A stretch of DNA of 64,000 nt from Piscinibacter sp. HJYY11 (GCF_016735515.1 NZ_JAERQZ010000001.1:3832746-3896745), one strand, 5' to 3'. Shown: positions 25,031-34,416, numbered from the stretch's first letter. The notes: generated by a model from the letters alone, not told the origin. Translations and numbers: made by a program.

Positions 25031-28000
25031 ATGATGGACCGACTCAGCGACGCCATGAGCGGCGCCGCAGGACGCATGGTCAGTGGCTTCGACAGCGCAC
25101 TGAGGTCACTGCTCGCAAGCTGGACCAGCGCACAACGCCTCTACAACCTCGAAGGTGCGGCCCCGGTCAGTGACCTGATGGTCGAGCGCTTCAGCGTGGT
25201 CGACACCATCAGCGAGCCCTTCCAGCTGCAGCTGCACACCCTGTGCGTGCACAACCGCACTCCGCTGCAAGCGCTGCTCGGACAGCGCATCACCCTGCTG
25301 AGCACCCTGGCCGATGGCAGCCGCCACCGCCGCAGCGGCCTCGTCTTCGAGGCGCGTGATGCGGGCGCCGACGGCGGCCTCGTGCGCCACCAGTTGCTGA
25401 TCCAGCCGTGGCTCGCCCTGCTGGGCCACACGCGCAACAGCCGCGTCTGGCAAGACAAGACCATCATCCAGATCCTCGACGACGTGCTGGGCGCCGACGC
25501 CTACAAGGCCCACGCCGCCTGGCGGTGGGGCGAGACCGATGCCGAGGGCAACACCGAAGACCTTGCCGCATTCATCGCCCAGGGCCCCAACGCCGGCGTG
25601 CGCTCCTACTGCGTGCAATACCGCGAGAGCGACCTCGCCTTCCTGCAGCGCCTCCTGGCCGAAGAAGGCCTCGGCTGGCGTGTCGAAGAAGCCGACGATG
25701 CCCCAAGCGGCCACCGCATCGTCTTCTTCGCCGACAGCGCCCGCTGGCCCGAGAACACCACCTCGCGCAGCGCGCTCGGGGGTGCCGGCATCCGCTTCCA
25801 CCGCGGCTCGGCCGCCGAAGAGCAAGACGCCATCCAGAGCTTCGGCGGCTGGCGCCAGCTCACGCCGGCCGCCAGCGCCGTGCTGCAGTGGGACTACCAG
25901 GCCAAGCGCGCCATCGCCGCAGAGTCCCCCACCGCCTACGACTACACCAGCGAGTCGATGCGCGACATGGCGCCGTGGCTGCAGCAGTACGAGCCCATCG
26001 GCGCCACCGCCGACACCGGCACCTGCAGCAGCACCCAGCTGCAGCACCGCGCCACCTGCCGCCAGCAGGCCCACGAAGCACGCCACAAGACCTGGCTCGG
26101 CCGCAGCACTGTGCGCAGCCTGCGCGCCGGCGAGCACTTCGGCCTCACGCAGAGCACGCTGGATGCGCTCTCGGAGCTGCAAAGCGCCGCCGATCGCGAG
26201 TTCTGTGTGCACAGCGTGCATGCGCTCGGCGTCAACAACCTGCCCAAGGAGCTGAGCGAGCGCCTGATGCAGCAGCCGGTGTCCGACCCGTTCGCCGAAC
26301 TTGATGGCGAGCCTGCCAGCACGTTGTCAGAGAGCCTGGAGCACGACCCGGCCCTGAGCCGCAAGGCCGCCGAGCTCGGCTACGCCAACCGCTTCGAAGC
26401 CCTGCGCCGCCTCATCCCATGGCGACCCCTGCCGCCCACCACGCGCACCGCGCTCGGGGCACAGACCGCCATCGTCGTCGGCCCTGGCGGCGCCACCAGC
26501 CCGAACGGTGCCGACGAGCTCTACACCGATGCGCTCGGCCGCATCCGGGTGCAGTTCCACTGGCAGTCCGCCCCGGGCGCGGACGCGAGGCCTGACAACC
26601 GCAGCAGCTGCTGGGTGCGCGTCGCGCAGCGCTGGGCCGGCGCCGGCATGGGGTGGCAACACATCCCGCGCATTGGCCAGGAGGTGCTGCTCGACTTCAT
26701 CGAGGGCGACATCGAGCGACCCATCGTCCTCGGCAGCCTGTACAACGGCCGCGGCGAAGCCGGCTTGCCGCCGACACCGGGCGGCGCGGCCGCGGAAGCC
26801 GACACCAGCGCCTACAAGGCCAGCCACAACCACGGCCCGAGCGCCCAGGGCAACCTCGTCGGCGGTGGCTCAGGTGGCCACAGCCCGGCGTGGCACGGCG
26901 GCGCCCCCGGCCCGGCCGGCCAAGACGCCGCGGCGCAGAACAACACCGCTGCGCTCGGCGGCTTCAAGAGCAAGGAGTTCGGCGGAGAGGGCTTCAACCA
27001 GCTGGTCTTCGACGACACGCCCGGCGAGCTGCGCGTGCAACTCGCCACCACGCAGCACGCCACCCAGCTCAACCTCGGCCACCTGATCCACCAGGCCGAC
27101 AACCACCGCGGCCACTACCGAGGCCGCGGCTTCGAACTGAGGACCGACGCGTATGGCGCCGTGCGCGCCACCAACGGCTTGCTGATCACGACATTCGGCA
27201 CCCGAGAGGCCGACCCGGCCGGCGACAACGCCGCCGGCATGGCGCTCCTGAAGCAGGCGGCAACGCTTGCCGACAGCTTCAGCAATGCCGCCAAGACCCA
27301 TCAGACAACGGCTCTTGCGAGCGCCATCGGCACGCTGAAGGCCGGCCAGAGCACCCTCTCCGACAAGCTTGCGCCGATGAAGGCGCTGCACCAAGCCGCA
27401 AGCGGCATGGTGAGCCACGCATCACTCGACGCCGCCATCGCCGATGCCGGCCAGAAGAGCACGCAGGCCAGCGACGGCAAGTTGCCGCACACCACCGATC
27501 CCATCGTCGCCATCACCGCCAAGGCGGGTCTTGCGACGGTGGCCGGTCAAGACATCCAGTTCGCCAGCGGCGAAGCCATCAGCTGGCAGGCCGGGCAGGA
27601 CATGCAGCTCGCGAGCGGTCAACAGCTGCGCCTGCACACCGGCCAGAGCATCGGGGTGCTGGCCGGCGCCGTGAAGGCCGGGCAAGGCGCCAAAGGCACC
27701 GGGCTCACGATGATCGCGGGCAAGGGGCCGGTGCAGATGCAGGCCCAGGCCGATCAGGCGGAGGTGGCGGCGAAGAACCTCGTGAACGTGCAGAGCGCCA
27801 ATGCGCACATCGATTGGGCGGCGGCGAAGAAGATCACGTTGACGACTTCGGGTGGGGCACAGATCGTGATTGGCTCCGAAGGCATCACTGTTCAATGCCC
27901 GGGGAAGATAACGGTGAAGGCAGCAAGCAAGAGTTTTTCGGGCGGTGCTCGAGAGACCTTTTCGCTGCCTACGTTGCCTGTGTCCAGTGGCCCGTCACTC

Positions 28001-28276
28001 GTTCCAGACAAGGAAATCATCGAGCTGTTTTGGACCTACGGCGATAGCTTTGAGCGGTTGTCAACGATGTCGAGACACTATGTGGACATGAACCTGCATG
28101 TCAGGACCCGGAACTACAGCACGGGCGAGGCGGTTTCGGTCACCGTTGATTTGCCAGGCCAAGACCCAGCAACCGCGCGGTCTGTCACGCTGACCGGCAG
28201 TGTGAACGACAAGGGCGAAGCGGTATTCGTAAATGCGTTGAGAGAGCAGACCATCGAGCTTGGATGGAGGGCCTGA
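25031..28276 (+). CDS. vgrG: type VI secretion spike protein VgrG with C-terminal extension
   Basis: This 1081-residue protein contains the phage-GPD/VgrG N-terminal domain (about 33-430, with FQLQLHTLCVH, SYCVQYRESDLAFLQRLLAEEGLGW). The gp5-like OB fold follows (about 485-585, DALGRIRVQFHWQS ... SSCWVRVAQRWAGAGMGWQHIPRIGQEVLLDFIEGD). The long DUF2345 beta-helix region runs from about 640 to 970. A C-terminal extension of about 100 residues (FWTYGDSFERLST ... VNALREQTIELGWRA) probably receives the effector. No other T6SS structural genes are in the window, so this is an orphan vgrG island. The next gene overlaps its stop (TGATG). The DNA is very GC-rich up to about 27.9 kb and less so beyond. 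The start is one of two consecutive ATGs. Confidence 0.95.
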   Translation: MMDRLSDAMSGAAGRMVSGFDSALRSLLASWTSAQRLYNLEGAAPVSDLMVERFSVVDTISEPFQLQLHTLCVHNRTPLQALLGQRITLLSTLADGSRHRRSGLVFEARDAGADGGLVRHQLLIQPWLALLGHTRNSRVWQDKTIIQILDDVLGADAYKAHAAWRWGETDAEGNTEDLAAFIAQGPNAGVRSYCVQYRESDLAFLQRLLAEEGLGWRVEEADDAPSGHRIVFFADSARWPENTTSRSALGGAGIRFHRGSAAEEQDAIQSFGGWRQLTPAASAVLQWDYQAKRAIAAESPTAYDYTSESMRDMAPWLQQYEPIGATADTGTCSSTQLQHRATCRQQAHEARHKTWLGRSTVRSLRAGEHFGLTQSTLDALSELQSAADREFCVHSVHALGVNNLPKELSERLMQQPVSDPFAELDGEPASTLSESLEHDPALSRKAAELGYANRFEALRRLIPWRPLPPTTRTALGAQTAIVVGPGGATSPNGADELYTDALGRIRVQFHWQSAPGADARPDNRSSCWVRVAQRWAGAGMGWQHIPRIGQEVLLDFIEGDIERPIVLGSLYNGRGEAGLPPTPGGAAAEADTSAYKASHNHGPSAQGNLVGGGSGGHSPAWHGGAPGPAGQDAAAQNNTAALGGFKSKEFGGEGFNQLVFDDTPGELRVQLATTQHATQLNLGHLIHQADNHRGHYRGRGFELRTDAYGAVRATNGLLITTFGTREADPAGDNAAGMALLKQAATLADSFSNAAKTHQTTALASAIGTLKAGQSTLSDKLAPMKALHQAASGMVSHASLDAAIADAGQKSTQASDGKLPHTTDPIVAITAKAGLATVAGQDIQFASGEAISWQAGQDMQLASGQQLRLHTGQSIGVLAGAVKAGQGAKGTGLTMIAGKGPVQMQAQADQAEVAAKNLVNVQSANAHIDWAAAKKITLTTSGGAQIVIGSEGITVQCPGKITVKAASKSFSGGARETFSLPTLPVSSGPSLVPDKEIIELFWTYGDSFERLSTMSRHYVDMNLHVRTRNYSTGEAVSVTVDLPGQDPATARSVTLTGSVNDKGEAVFVNALREQTIELGWRA

Positions 28277-28929
28277 TGACTGAAGCAGCAACTATTCGAG
28301 CACGCGCGCAGGGCCAATCCATCGGCATCAGAGCCAACAGGCCCTCATGGGCCGACATGAAGAAGCACTATCCCGCTGAGAGCGTGAAGAGCGCCGACTT
28401 CTATCCAATGGTCAGCAAGGCGTACCAGAAGGCCTTTCAGACCAGCCCTGAAACATGGTCCAACACCTGCGCGACCCGCATGAGCTACGCGCTCAATAGG
28501 TCCGGGTTGAAACTTCCAGTGGCCCCCAATGGCGGCAGCATCGTCGGCGACGACAAGTACAACTACTGGATTCGCGTCGCTCAACTGAGCAAGAAGCTGT
28601 CCGACCACCTCGGCAAACCAGACTTCCTCTTAAAACACGACCCCGTCGAGCGGTTCCGCAAGGATCTGGCAGACAAGCGGGTCGAAACCACACGTACGTT
28701 CCTGTCAACCATCGCTGACAAGAAGGGCATCGTTGTCTTTGAAGTGACCGGTTGGCAGGATGCAACCGGGCACTTCACGCTTTGGGACGGAAAGGATCTT
28801 CTCTACGTCGGTGAAGGTGAGCACAACGTCCAAACCAGCTATGAGTACTACTTCTGGTTTCTCCGCACGATGATCACCGACAAAGTGATGGCTCAGACAA
28901 CCAAAGTGTCGCTATGGGAACTCAAGTGA
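28276..28929 (+). CDS. tae4: T6SS amidase effector Tae4
   Basis: This 217-residue protein matches the Tae4 family of cell-wall amidases (gamma-D-glutamyl-mDAP endopeptidases). The catalytic Cys is in SNTCATRMSYALNRSG (Cys about 65), the His in ATGHFTLWDG (His about 166), with Asp nearby in WDG (about 171). It has no signal peptide, as expected for cargo of VgrG. The ATG 28276 overlaps the vgrG stop and has GGAGGG in front; an earlier in-frame ATG at 28264 is less likely. The immunity gene overlaps its end. It is delivered into the periplasm of target cells and cuts peptidoglycan cross-links. Family identity is strong; activity is from the family. Confidence 0.92.
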   Translation: MTEAATIRARAQGQSIGIRANRPSWADMKKHYPAESVKSADFYPMVSKAYQKAFQTSPETWSNTCATRMSYALNRSGLKLPVAPNGGSIVGDDKYNYWIRVAQLSKKLSDHLGKPDFLLKHDPVERFRKDLADKRVETTRTFLSTIADKKGIVVFEVTGWQDATGHFTLWDGKDLLYVGEGEHNVQTSYEYYFWFLRTMITDKVMAQTTKVSLWELK

Positions 28930-29330
28930 CCATCAGAACGCTAGTAGCCGTCCTCGTGGTGGCAAGCTACCCGACGATTGCCACTTCAAAAGGTGGAGCC
29001 GTCAGCACACTTGAGGAACAGAAGGAACTTGTTCTCTTCCAATGCCTGAAGACAAACTACAAGTCCATCGGCGTCTCGATTGGCGAACACGACTGGTCTC
29101 AGTTTTCACCTCGCTACGACGCATCCAGAACACTGACGCAACATTTCGAGTGGCAAAGCCGACTGAGCGACTTCGTGGGCGCTCATGTACAGGAGTACTA
29201 CAAGGATGAACTCTCGCTCAAGGCAGAAGGAGGCAAGCCTCCGTTCACGCACATCTTCTCGAAGTGCGTCGCTTTTTCTAAGTCGACAGAACTGCATCAG
29301 TTTTTGAAGACTAACCTCCCGAAGCCGTGA
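28914..29330 (+). CDS. tai4: Tai4-type immunity protein
   Basis: This 138-residue protein has an N-terminal signal peptide (TLVAVLVVASYPTIATS) and a helical mature part with two Cys (FQCLKTNY ... FSKCVAF). It ends STELHQFLKTNLPKP. Position behind tae4, overlap, size and periplasmic targeting match the Tai4 family, which blocks Tae4 in the periplasm of the producer. The start may be ATG 28914 or GTG 28926, the latter overlapping the effector stop with GGGAAC before it. Confidence 0.88.
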   Translation: MGTQVTIRTLVAVLVVASYPTIATSKGGAVSTLEEQKELVLFQCLKTNYKSIGVSIGEHDWSQFSPRYDASRTLTQHFEWQSRLSDFVGAHVQEYYKDELSLKAEGGKPPFTHIFSKCVAFSKSTELHQFLKTNLPKP

Positions 29331-29579
29331 CGGCAAAGGGGCCCGGCTCGGTGACTTGGCTGTCTCAGGACGTCGATCAATGGCTTGTTCTGCCTTGGCG
29401 CGGAGGGCGATCGGTCAGCGAAGAAACTGGTGGAGCACCCTGGTGGCTCGTTGAAGCGTGATCGCGCAAACGGCTGAAGGCGTTCTCCGACGTGCCACGG
29501 CCGCCTTCAGACATGGCGGGTCACAATCAACCACCCCGGGGCGGCTCGCGTTCGCGCAGCTTGGAGCCCATTGAAAGCA
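29331..29579. other. gap between the T6SS cassette and a lipoprotein gene
   Basis: About 250 bases between two convergent genes. I see no gene; short frames look like debris of an unknown ORF (for example a RSVSEETGGAPWW phrase near 29410). Confidence 0.3.
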
Positions 29580-29909
29580 TTAGCGCTCAGCGTTCTGCGC
29601 GCTTCGCAGTTCTCCGTCGACAAGCAAGAAATTGCCTGATGCGTCCTTGGTGTACTTCACCACAGCGCCCGGAGCTACGGGGCCGAAGGAGACACCATTG
29701 ACGTATGCGGCACCTCTTTTTAGTTCCACTTTGTCGGCGGCGAGGTATGCCACTCCCGCGTCTCCCTGCAATGTCACCTCACCGAAAATCGCAGACGTTG
29801 ACGATGAAGCTGACGTGCCGCTCATTCCCGATGAGCCGCTGTTGGAATAGTTGCAGGCGGCGAGCGATATGAGCGCGAGAACTTGCGTGTTCAAGCGGAT
29901 CGCTGACAT
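29580..29909 (-). CDS. small lipoprotein of the sugar regulon
   Basis: This 109-residue protein starts at ATG 29909 behind AAGGAG (7-base spacing). It has a lipoprotein signal, VLALISLAAC (Cys about 19), then a Ser/Gly-rich linker. A small beta domain follows with AVYxxx-type phrases VTLQGDAGVAYLAADKVEL, AAYVNGVSFGPV and GNFLLVDGELR. I do not recognise a family. An operator palindrome identical in form to that of the glycoside hydrolase operon lies 40 bases upstream (29950-29963). It is therefore probably a surface or periplasmic part of the same saccharide system. It is separated by 263 bases from the end of the OmpA-like gene, so it has its own promoter. Confidence 0.7.
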   Translation of the reverse strand: MSAIRLNTQVLALISLAACNYSNSGSSGMSGTSASSSTSAIFGEVTLQGDAGVAYLAADKVELKRGAAYVNGVSFGPVAPGAVVKYTKDASGNFLLVDGELRSAQNAER

Positions 29910-29949
29910 CAAAGATCTCCTTGTATGGGATTGTGCAATGAGCCATAAG

Positions 29950-29963
29950 ATGGCACGTTCCAA
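29950..29963 (-). promoter_or_regulatory. LacI-type operator, copy 1
   Basis: On the minus strand the site reads TTGGAACGTGCCAT, preceded by AA. It is one mismatch (G for T in the right half) plus one end base from the perfect palindrome at 38894. It lies 40 bases upstream of the small lipoprotein gene. The gap 29910-30172 otherwise shows nothing else recognisable. Confidence 0.7.
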
Positions 29964-30172
29964 TTTTATGTTGCTTAAGGCTGCAAGCGACCGGGCTCAA
30001 GCCCGTTCAACAGCTCGACAGCAAGTTGTACGAGATGGGGAGCTCGCTATGGTCGCGCCAGGCGTGCCCAGGTGTTGCTGGAGTCGAAGTACGCGGGTGA
30101 GCCGAACGCCTGTCCGAAGTGAGTAGTAGAAATTCCTCCGCATGCGGTCACGCAAACGGTGGCCGCGTTTCT

Positions 30173-31225
30173 CTAGCGAGCCACCATTTCGACTCGGCGA
30201 TTTTTGGCGCGGCCAGCATCCGTCGCGCCATTTGCCAACGGTGAGACGTCGGCCACCCCGACCGCTGTGAGACGCTGCGACGCAATGCCCTGCTTCTGCA
30301 GCGCATCGACGACTGCCTTGGCCCGGTTAGCCGACAGGGTTAGGTTGTGCTCGTAGGACCCCTGGTTGTCCGTGTGACCAACGATGTACACGCGCATCTT
30401 TGGATCGGCCTGCAAGGCCTTCGACATCTCTGCCAGCGTGGACTGCGACTCCCGCTTCAAGATGGCCTGGTCTGTATCGAACAGAATGCCGTACAACGCA
30501 ATGCGACCTTCACTTGCTAGACCCTTGCTGATCGCAGCGGCATCTACCTTGACCTGTTCGTTGGTCATGGGAGCCGCCTCGATGACTTGCATGAAGTATC
30601 GAGCACCCATGCCTTGTCCCTGGGTGATGCTGTTCGGTGGTTGCACGGTCAACGTCACGAAGACATCTCCTTGAGGGCGGGGCAACTGCGCCGCGAGATA
30701 GCGGACCGGATAGTTCCCGACGTAGTCGACTCGGCTGATTGAGTCATAGCCACCGGCAAAAGTATTTGGCTTATTTGTCCAGATGCCTGCGTGGGCCGAC
30801 ATCGATTCCTTACCGCAGCGCTCCGGCTCGTCACAGGTGTGAAGAACTTTGAAGCCGGCCTTCGTCAGTGCAGCTTGGTAGTTTCTGAATACTTCCAGCT
30901 CGCTGCGATCTCCAGGTCCCCAGTAGAAGTAGTTGAACACCTTTCCTTTGGCGATTACGGACTTAGAGGGCACGTAACGTTGCCCGTCTACGTTTCTGTA
31001 CGCAGCGAGGGGCACCTCCACCTCGTCATATGCGCTACTTCCGTAGTTGATCAGGATCGCCCCTTGAAAGCGTCCGACTACGGGGTGATCGCTGCCCCCA
31101 GCCTTGTCCTTAAGAGGCTTTGCGTTGGCGGGTCCCGACAGGACCATGCACGCCGCCAACGCAAAAGCGTAGAACGAATTGAGACTTCCTGCCGTGACGG
31201 CGGCAGGGTTCGGCACCGTGTTCAT
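30173..31225 (-). CDS. OmpA-family protein with a DUF4892-like N-terminal region
   Basis: This 350-residue protein starts at ATG 31225 behind AGGGA and has a signal peptide (FYAFALAACMVLSGPANA-K). The N-terminal region (about 40-210) has a pattern like YRNVDGQRYVPSKSVIAKGKVFNYFYWGPGDRSELEVFRNYQAALTKAGFKVLHTCD, as in proteins of the DUF4892 type joined to OmpA domains. The C-terminus (about 230-350) is an OmpA-like peptidoglycan-binding domain: GILFDTDQAILKRES ... VYIVGHTDNQGSYEHNLTLSANRAKAVVDAL ... AKNRRVEMVAR. It is the third gene of a minus-strand operon, 8 bases after the beta-helix gene. It may tie a surface complex to the cell wall. Confidence 0.88.
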   Translation of the reverse strand: MNTVPNPAAVTAGSLNSFYAFALAACMVLSGPANAKPLKDKAGGSDHPVVGRFQGAILINYGSSAYDEVEVPLAAYRNVDGQRYVPSKSVIAKGKVFNYFYWGPGDRSELEVFRNYQAALTKAGFKVLHTCDEPERCGKESMSAHAGIWTNKPNTFAGGYDSISRVDYVGNYPVRYLAAQLPRPQGDVFVTLTVQPPNSITQGQGMGARYFMQVIEAAPMTNEQVKVDAAAISKGLASEGRIALYGILFDTDQAILKRESQSTLAEMSKALQADPKMRVYIVGHTDNQGSYEHNLTLSANRAKAVVDALQKQGIASQRLTAVGVADVSPLANGATDAGRAKNRRVEMVAR

Positions 31226-31233
31226 TGCGATCC

Positions 31234-33189
31234 CTATTGAATGGGCCTCATCCCGAACCCCTCGCGGAAATAGTTGTTCAGAGACCGGCTGTGCCACTCC
31301 ATCCGCCACTGGCCACGGCGTAGTTGTGTGGCAAGTTCAAAGTATTCTGGAAAGCCGTCATCTGAGGTGACATTCACCCCTCTGCTTTGCAGGTAAGTCT
31401 TCAGCGTTCGTTGCTGTGCAGGCCATCCCAACGTCGTTGCCGCGGCTCCTCTGCTGGAGAAGAGTCGGTTGCCGGCAAATGACGACGCCGCGGGATCGCC
31501 ACTGGCAAGACGCGTGCCCCGCAGCGTGTATGTCGACTCGCTCGCGGAGCCTGACAAAAAGATGTTGTTTTCGATCCGATTGCCGAGCACGCCGTTCCCC
31601 GGGTAGTTCGCGCAGCCCGCAGGGGACTCGCCGACGACGCCAAGCTCGATGCCGATGGGTGCAGCGCTTCCCGAGTCGAACACGTTGTCGTGGACATGGT
31701 TGTCTCGTGTCGCATAGCGATAGGTGTGCGCGTAGCAGGTCCAGCTAAGCGGCGACAATTGCAGGGCGTACTCGGATGCGGAGTGTTGGGCGCCCGTTAC
31801 CACATTGCGGGCGACTTCAACGCGGTGAGCACCGCTGGTCAAGCTGAACCCCCAGCCAGGTTGGCCGCGATTGTCCTGAGTGCCCCGACCGACGAAGCGT
31901 TGCAGAACGTTGTCCGTGATCGCGCCAGTCGCGCCCTCGCTTTCTGGGTAGCCGCCATGGGCACCCATCGCGACATAACCCTGATAGAAGAAGTTTCGTT
32001 CGACGCGCATTCCAGGGCGAAACTGATCACCGCTCGTGCCCATCATCGACACTGAGTCGAATAGGCCGGAAGTTGTTGTATCGGTCTCTCCGTGCACGTA
32101 CAGGTTGCGGTTGTAGATGTTCCATACTTGACTCCCTGACGGCGGCCACGTCATCAATGCCGGGTCGCCGCGGAAGCCGTTTCTCAGCAAGATGGACTCT
32201 TCTATGCGCAACCGACCTTGTCGTGCGCCTTCGTAGTACAGCCCTTGCACATGCTCTCGGCCCTCCGGAGAGAACGCATCCGTGAGAAGCACACGGCGAA
32301 ACGTGAACTGGCCGGCATTGCCACCACCGATGTTCACCGAGGTAGCGTCCAACCACAGGTCCTCAAACAATATGTCGATGGATGCGGTGGTTTGATACAG
32401 CATCGTCACCCCGCCGAAGTTGCTCCCGGACGAGCGATCGTGCCCGTCGAAATGCAGCGACAGATACGCTACATGGCGCAACGGGGATGTAGGCCGCGCG
32501 ATCGCTGTCACGAACCCTAGCATCGGGTGCACGAAGCGAGGTCGTGCGCGACACAGATCGCCATACGCACCAACAATCTGTCGTTCGGAGGCTGAACGCC
32601 CACCAGGCACGCTGAGGCTGCTGTTGACTGTGGTGGCACCTGGATTCGCTTCACGCTCAAAAGAAAGCAGATCCTGCGTCAGGTCGAATGTCCTTCCTCG
32701 CGCGAAGAGCCACCAGTCTGGAAACCCTGCACGGGTGCCGCCGTTTGGGCTTCCAACGAAACCACGTTGCCCGACGTCGGCACCATTCGCGCGCGGTCCT
32801 ACGTAAGCCCAACGGCGGAACGGCTTCACCGCACTGCTGGGGTTCATGGGGTCCGTGCCATAGGCACGCCCTGTCCGGTCCGTGCTGCTTCCACGAGCGT
32901 CGATGATCTGCTGACCATCCCAGAAATAGATCTCGCCGGTCTGGTCTGACCCGGCGGTGGAATCGATGTAGTGCAGGCGGCTACCAGGTTGGTCGATGCG
33001 CGTCAGCGTTCCAGACTGATCGGCTGCGGACGGCCGCGGTGTCGTCCAACCGGGCTCTTGTGTGCAGACGTTGGTTGATGTCTGCGGTGCAGAGCTTGCT
33101 GGCGACGATGACTCATCCTCTCCGCAACTTGTCAGTGTGAAGGCGGCAACCAGCGCCGCGGTCATCGCCAAGTGACGACTTGCCAACAT
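31234..33189 (-). CDS. secreted lipoprotein with right-handed beta-helix fold
   Basis: This 651-residue protein starts at ATG 33189 behind AAGGAGG. It has a lipobox signal (AAFTLTSC, Cys about 22) and a Ser-rich linker. From about 200 to 600 it shows the repeated pattern of short strands with Asn and Gly turns typical of parallel beta-helix enzymes (ILFEDLWLDATSVNIGGGNAGQFTFRRVLL, RVERNFFYQGYVAMG, DNHVHDNVFDSG, NRIENNIFLSGS). Such folds include polysaccharide lyases and glycoside hydrolases, but I see no family-defining catalytic motif. It lies between a glycoside hydrolase gene and an OmpA gene, so a glycan-processing or glycan-binding role at the outer membrane is likely. The substrate is unknown. 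Confidence 0.75.
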   Translation of the reverse strand: MLASRHLAMTAALVAAFTLTSCGEDESSSPASSAPQTSTNVCTQEPGWTTPRPSAADQSGTLTRIDQPGSRLHYIDSTAGSDQTGEIYFWDGQQIIDARGSSTDRTGRAYGTDPMNPSSAVKPFRRWAYVGPRANGADVGQRGFVGSPNGGTRAGFPDWWLFARGRTFDLTQDLLSFEREANPGATTVNSSLSVPGGRSASERQIVGAYGDLCRARPRFVHPMLGFVTAIARPTSPLRHVAYLSLHFDGHDRSSGSNFGGVTMLYQTTASIDILFEDLWLDATSVNIGGGNAGQFTFRRVLLTDAFSPEGREHVQGLYYEGARQGRLRIEESILLRNGFRGDPALMTWPPSGSQVWNIYNRNLYVHGETDTTTSGLFDSVSMMGTSGDQFRPGMRVERNFFYQGYVAMGAHGGYPESEGATGAITDNVLQRFVGRGTQDNRGQPGWGFSLTSGAHRVEVARNVVTGAQHSASEYALQLSPLSWTCYAHTYRYATRDNHVHDNVFDSGSAAPIGIELGVVGESPAGCANYPGNGVLGNRIENNIFLSGSASESTYTLRGTRLASGDPAASSFAGNRLFSSRGAAATTLGWPAQQRTLKTYLQSRGVNVTSDDGFPEYFELATQLRRGQWRMEWHSRSLNNYFREGFGMRPIQ

Positions 33190-33235
33190 GAAACCTCCTT
33201 GATTCTTATGTTCCCGTTCGAGTCAGCGCTTGCGC

Positions 33236-34378
33236 TCAGCGTCGAATCGGTCGAGCCAGTGCCTCTCTCCAAAGGACAAGCGCATCGCGCGCAGCGCCCG
33301 CCTCATCGTATAGGCCGGTATCGCGCCACAGCAGCGACAGCTGATCGCGACCGAGTGCGCCTTCCCAAAGTGCGTCGTAGTCACGCACGGAGTACCAAAT
33401 GACGTAGCGGAGCTGATGCCGCTGCGCTGCGTCCAACATCAGGCCAACGTATTGCTGTTGCTTAGTGGGACTGCCATGCCAAGTCAACGTAGTGCCGTTG
33501 ACCGACATGCTCCAGACTTGCGCTGGATAGCTCGTTTCTGAGATGGCCTTCGGCTTGCCTCGAAGAGTTGGTGGCAGCCGGTTGAACAGGGTGTCGAAGT
33601 ATGAGTTGGGGAGACTGTCCGCCAAAAGGCCACTGATGAACGGATGTACCGAGAACGCCGCTTGGTCGGTGCACGGTGCTAGGTCGTCCAACGCCGCCTG
33701 TTGGTCTGCCAGGTTGTATTCGGCTGAGTACTCCGGGAACAGCGCGGGAGCCAGGATGGACACCGTGACGGTGAGTGACGGGCGAGCCATCTTGATGGCG
33801 TTGTAGGTGCTGCAATGCAGCTCTACGTACTGATTCCACAGTGTCGGCTGTTTCCGACGCAGCTCATTGACCTCGATTCCTATCTGGAGCACGTCAGGAG
33901 CAAGCGCGTCGGCGACCCGCAACGCGAAGTTGCGATAGGCCGCCAATACGTCTGGGTGATTGAAGGCATAGCTGCTCCAAGGTGCGGGCAAGGCAGCGTT
34001 GATAACGTTTTGCGTTCGCAGGTCCGCCAAACCGTCCCGCCCCAGATTCAGTGGATTGATCTGCACCAGGATTCGTTGGCCATTGGCACGGTTTCTCCGG
34101 TCAACGAGCATCTGTGCGAAGGATGCTGGAAACGGAGCGCCCGTGAGCGCTTCTGGCCATGGGACACCCTCTTCCAAGTGTTGTGAAATGATGTCTCCAT
34201 CTGAACGAATCGCCCCCCAAGTCCAGTCCACCGCGCTTTGCGTGGAGTCATAGGGCCATGGGCTAAAACCCAAGTAGCTCTGGCGTGCGGCAGCGGGTGG
34301 TGACTTGTCGCTGCTGCTTCCGCCACAGGCGCTTAGAAGAACAATCAGAGACACCAGAAATGGAACGAGAGGCCGCAT
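33236..34378 (-). CDS. lipoprotein glycoside hydrolase, clan GH-A-like TIM barrel
   Basis: This 380-residue protein starts at ATG 34378. The signal LVSLIVLLSAC puts the lipidated Cys at about 18. The mature part fits a (beta/alpha)8 glycosidase. The acid/base Glu lies in LQIGIEVNE (about 169, the usual E after a strand-4 motif) and the nucleophile candidate Glu in AISETSYP (about 281). Phrases ILVQINPLNLGRDG and AFSVHPFI support the barrel. It resembles GH53 endo-galactanases and relatives, but the exact family is not certain. It is the first gene of the operon with the beta-helix and OmpA genes. An operator palindrome at 34417-34430 lies 38 bases upstream. It probably cleaves a polysaccharide outside the cytoplasm. 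Confidence 0.72.
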   Translation of the reverse strand: MRPLVPFLVSLIVLLSACGGSSSDKSPPAAARQSYLGFSPWPYDSTQSAVDWTWGAIRSDGDIISQHLEEGVPWPEALTGAPFPASFAQMLVDRRNRANGQRILVQINPLNLGRDGLADLRTQNVINAALPAPWSSYAFNHPDVLAAYRNFALRVADALAPDVLQIGIEVNELRRKQPTLWNQYVELHCSTYNAIKMARPSLTVTVSILAPALFPEYSAEYNLADQQAALDDLAPCTDQAAFSVHPFISGLLADSLPNSYFDTLFNRLPPTLRGKPKAISETSYPAQVWSMSVNGTTLTWHGSPTKQQQYVGLMLDAAQRHQLRYVIWYSVRDYDALWEGALGRDQLSLLWRDTGLYDEAGAARDALVLWREALARPIRR

Positions 34379-34416
34379 CTGTTTTGCCTTGAGGATGCAC
34401 TGAAGGCGAGAATACA

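Noticed and set aside
25408..28047. Several long open frames on both strands inside the vgrG gene
   Set aside because: They are Arg/Pro/Ala-rich shadows caused by very high GC at third codon positions; the vgrG frame has unmistakable domain content.
29492..29701. Plus-strand frame in the gap before the small lipoprotein gene
   Set aside because: It runs antisense into the lipoprotein gene, and its Arg/Pro-rich sequence has no ribosome site.
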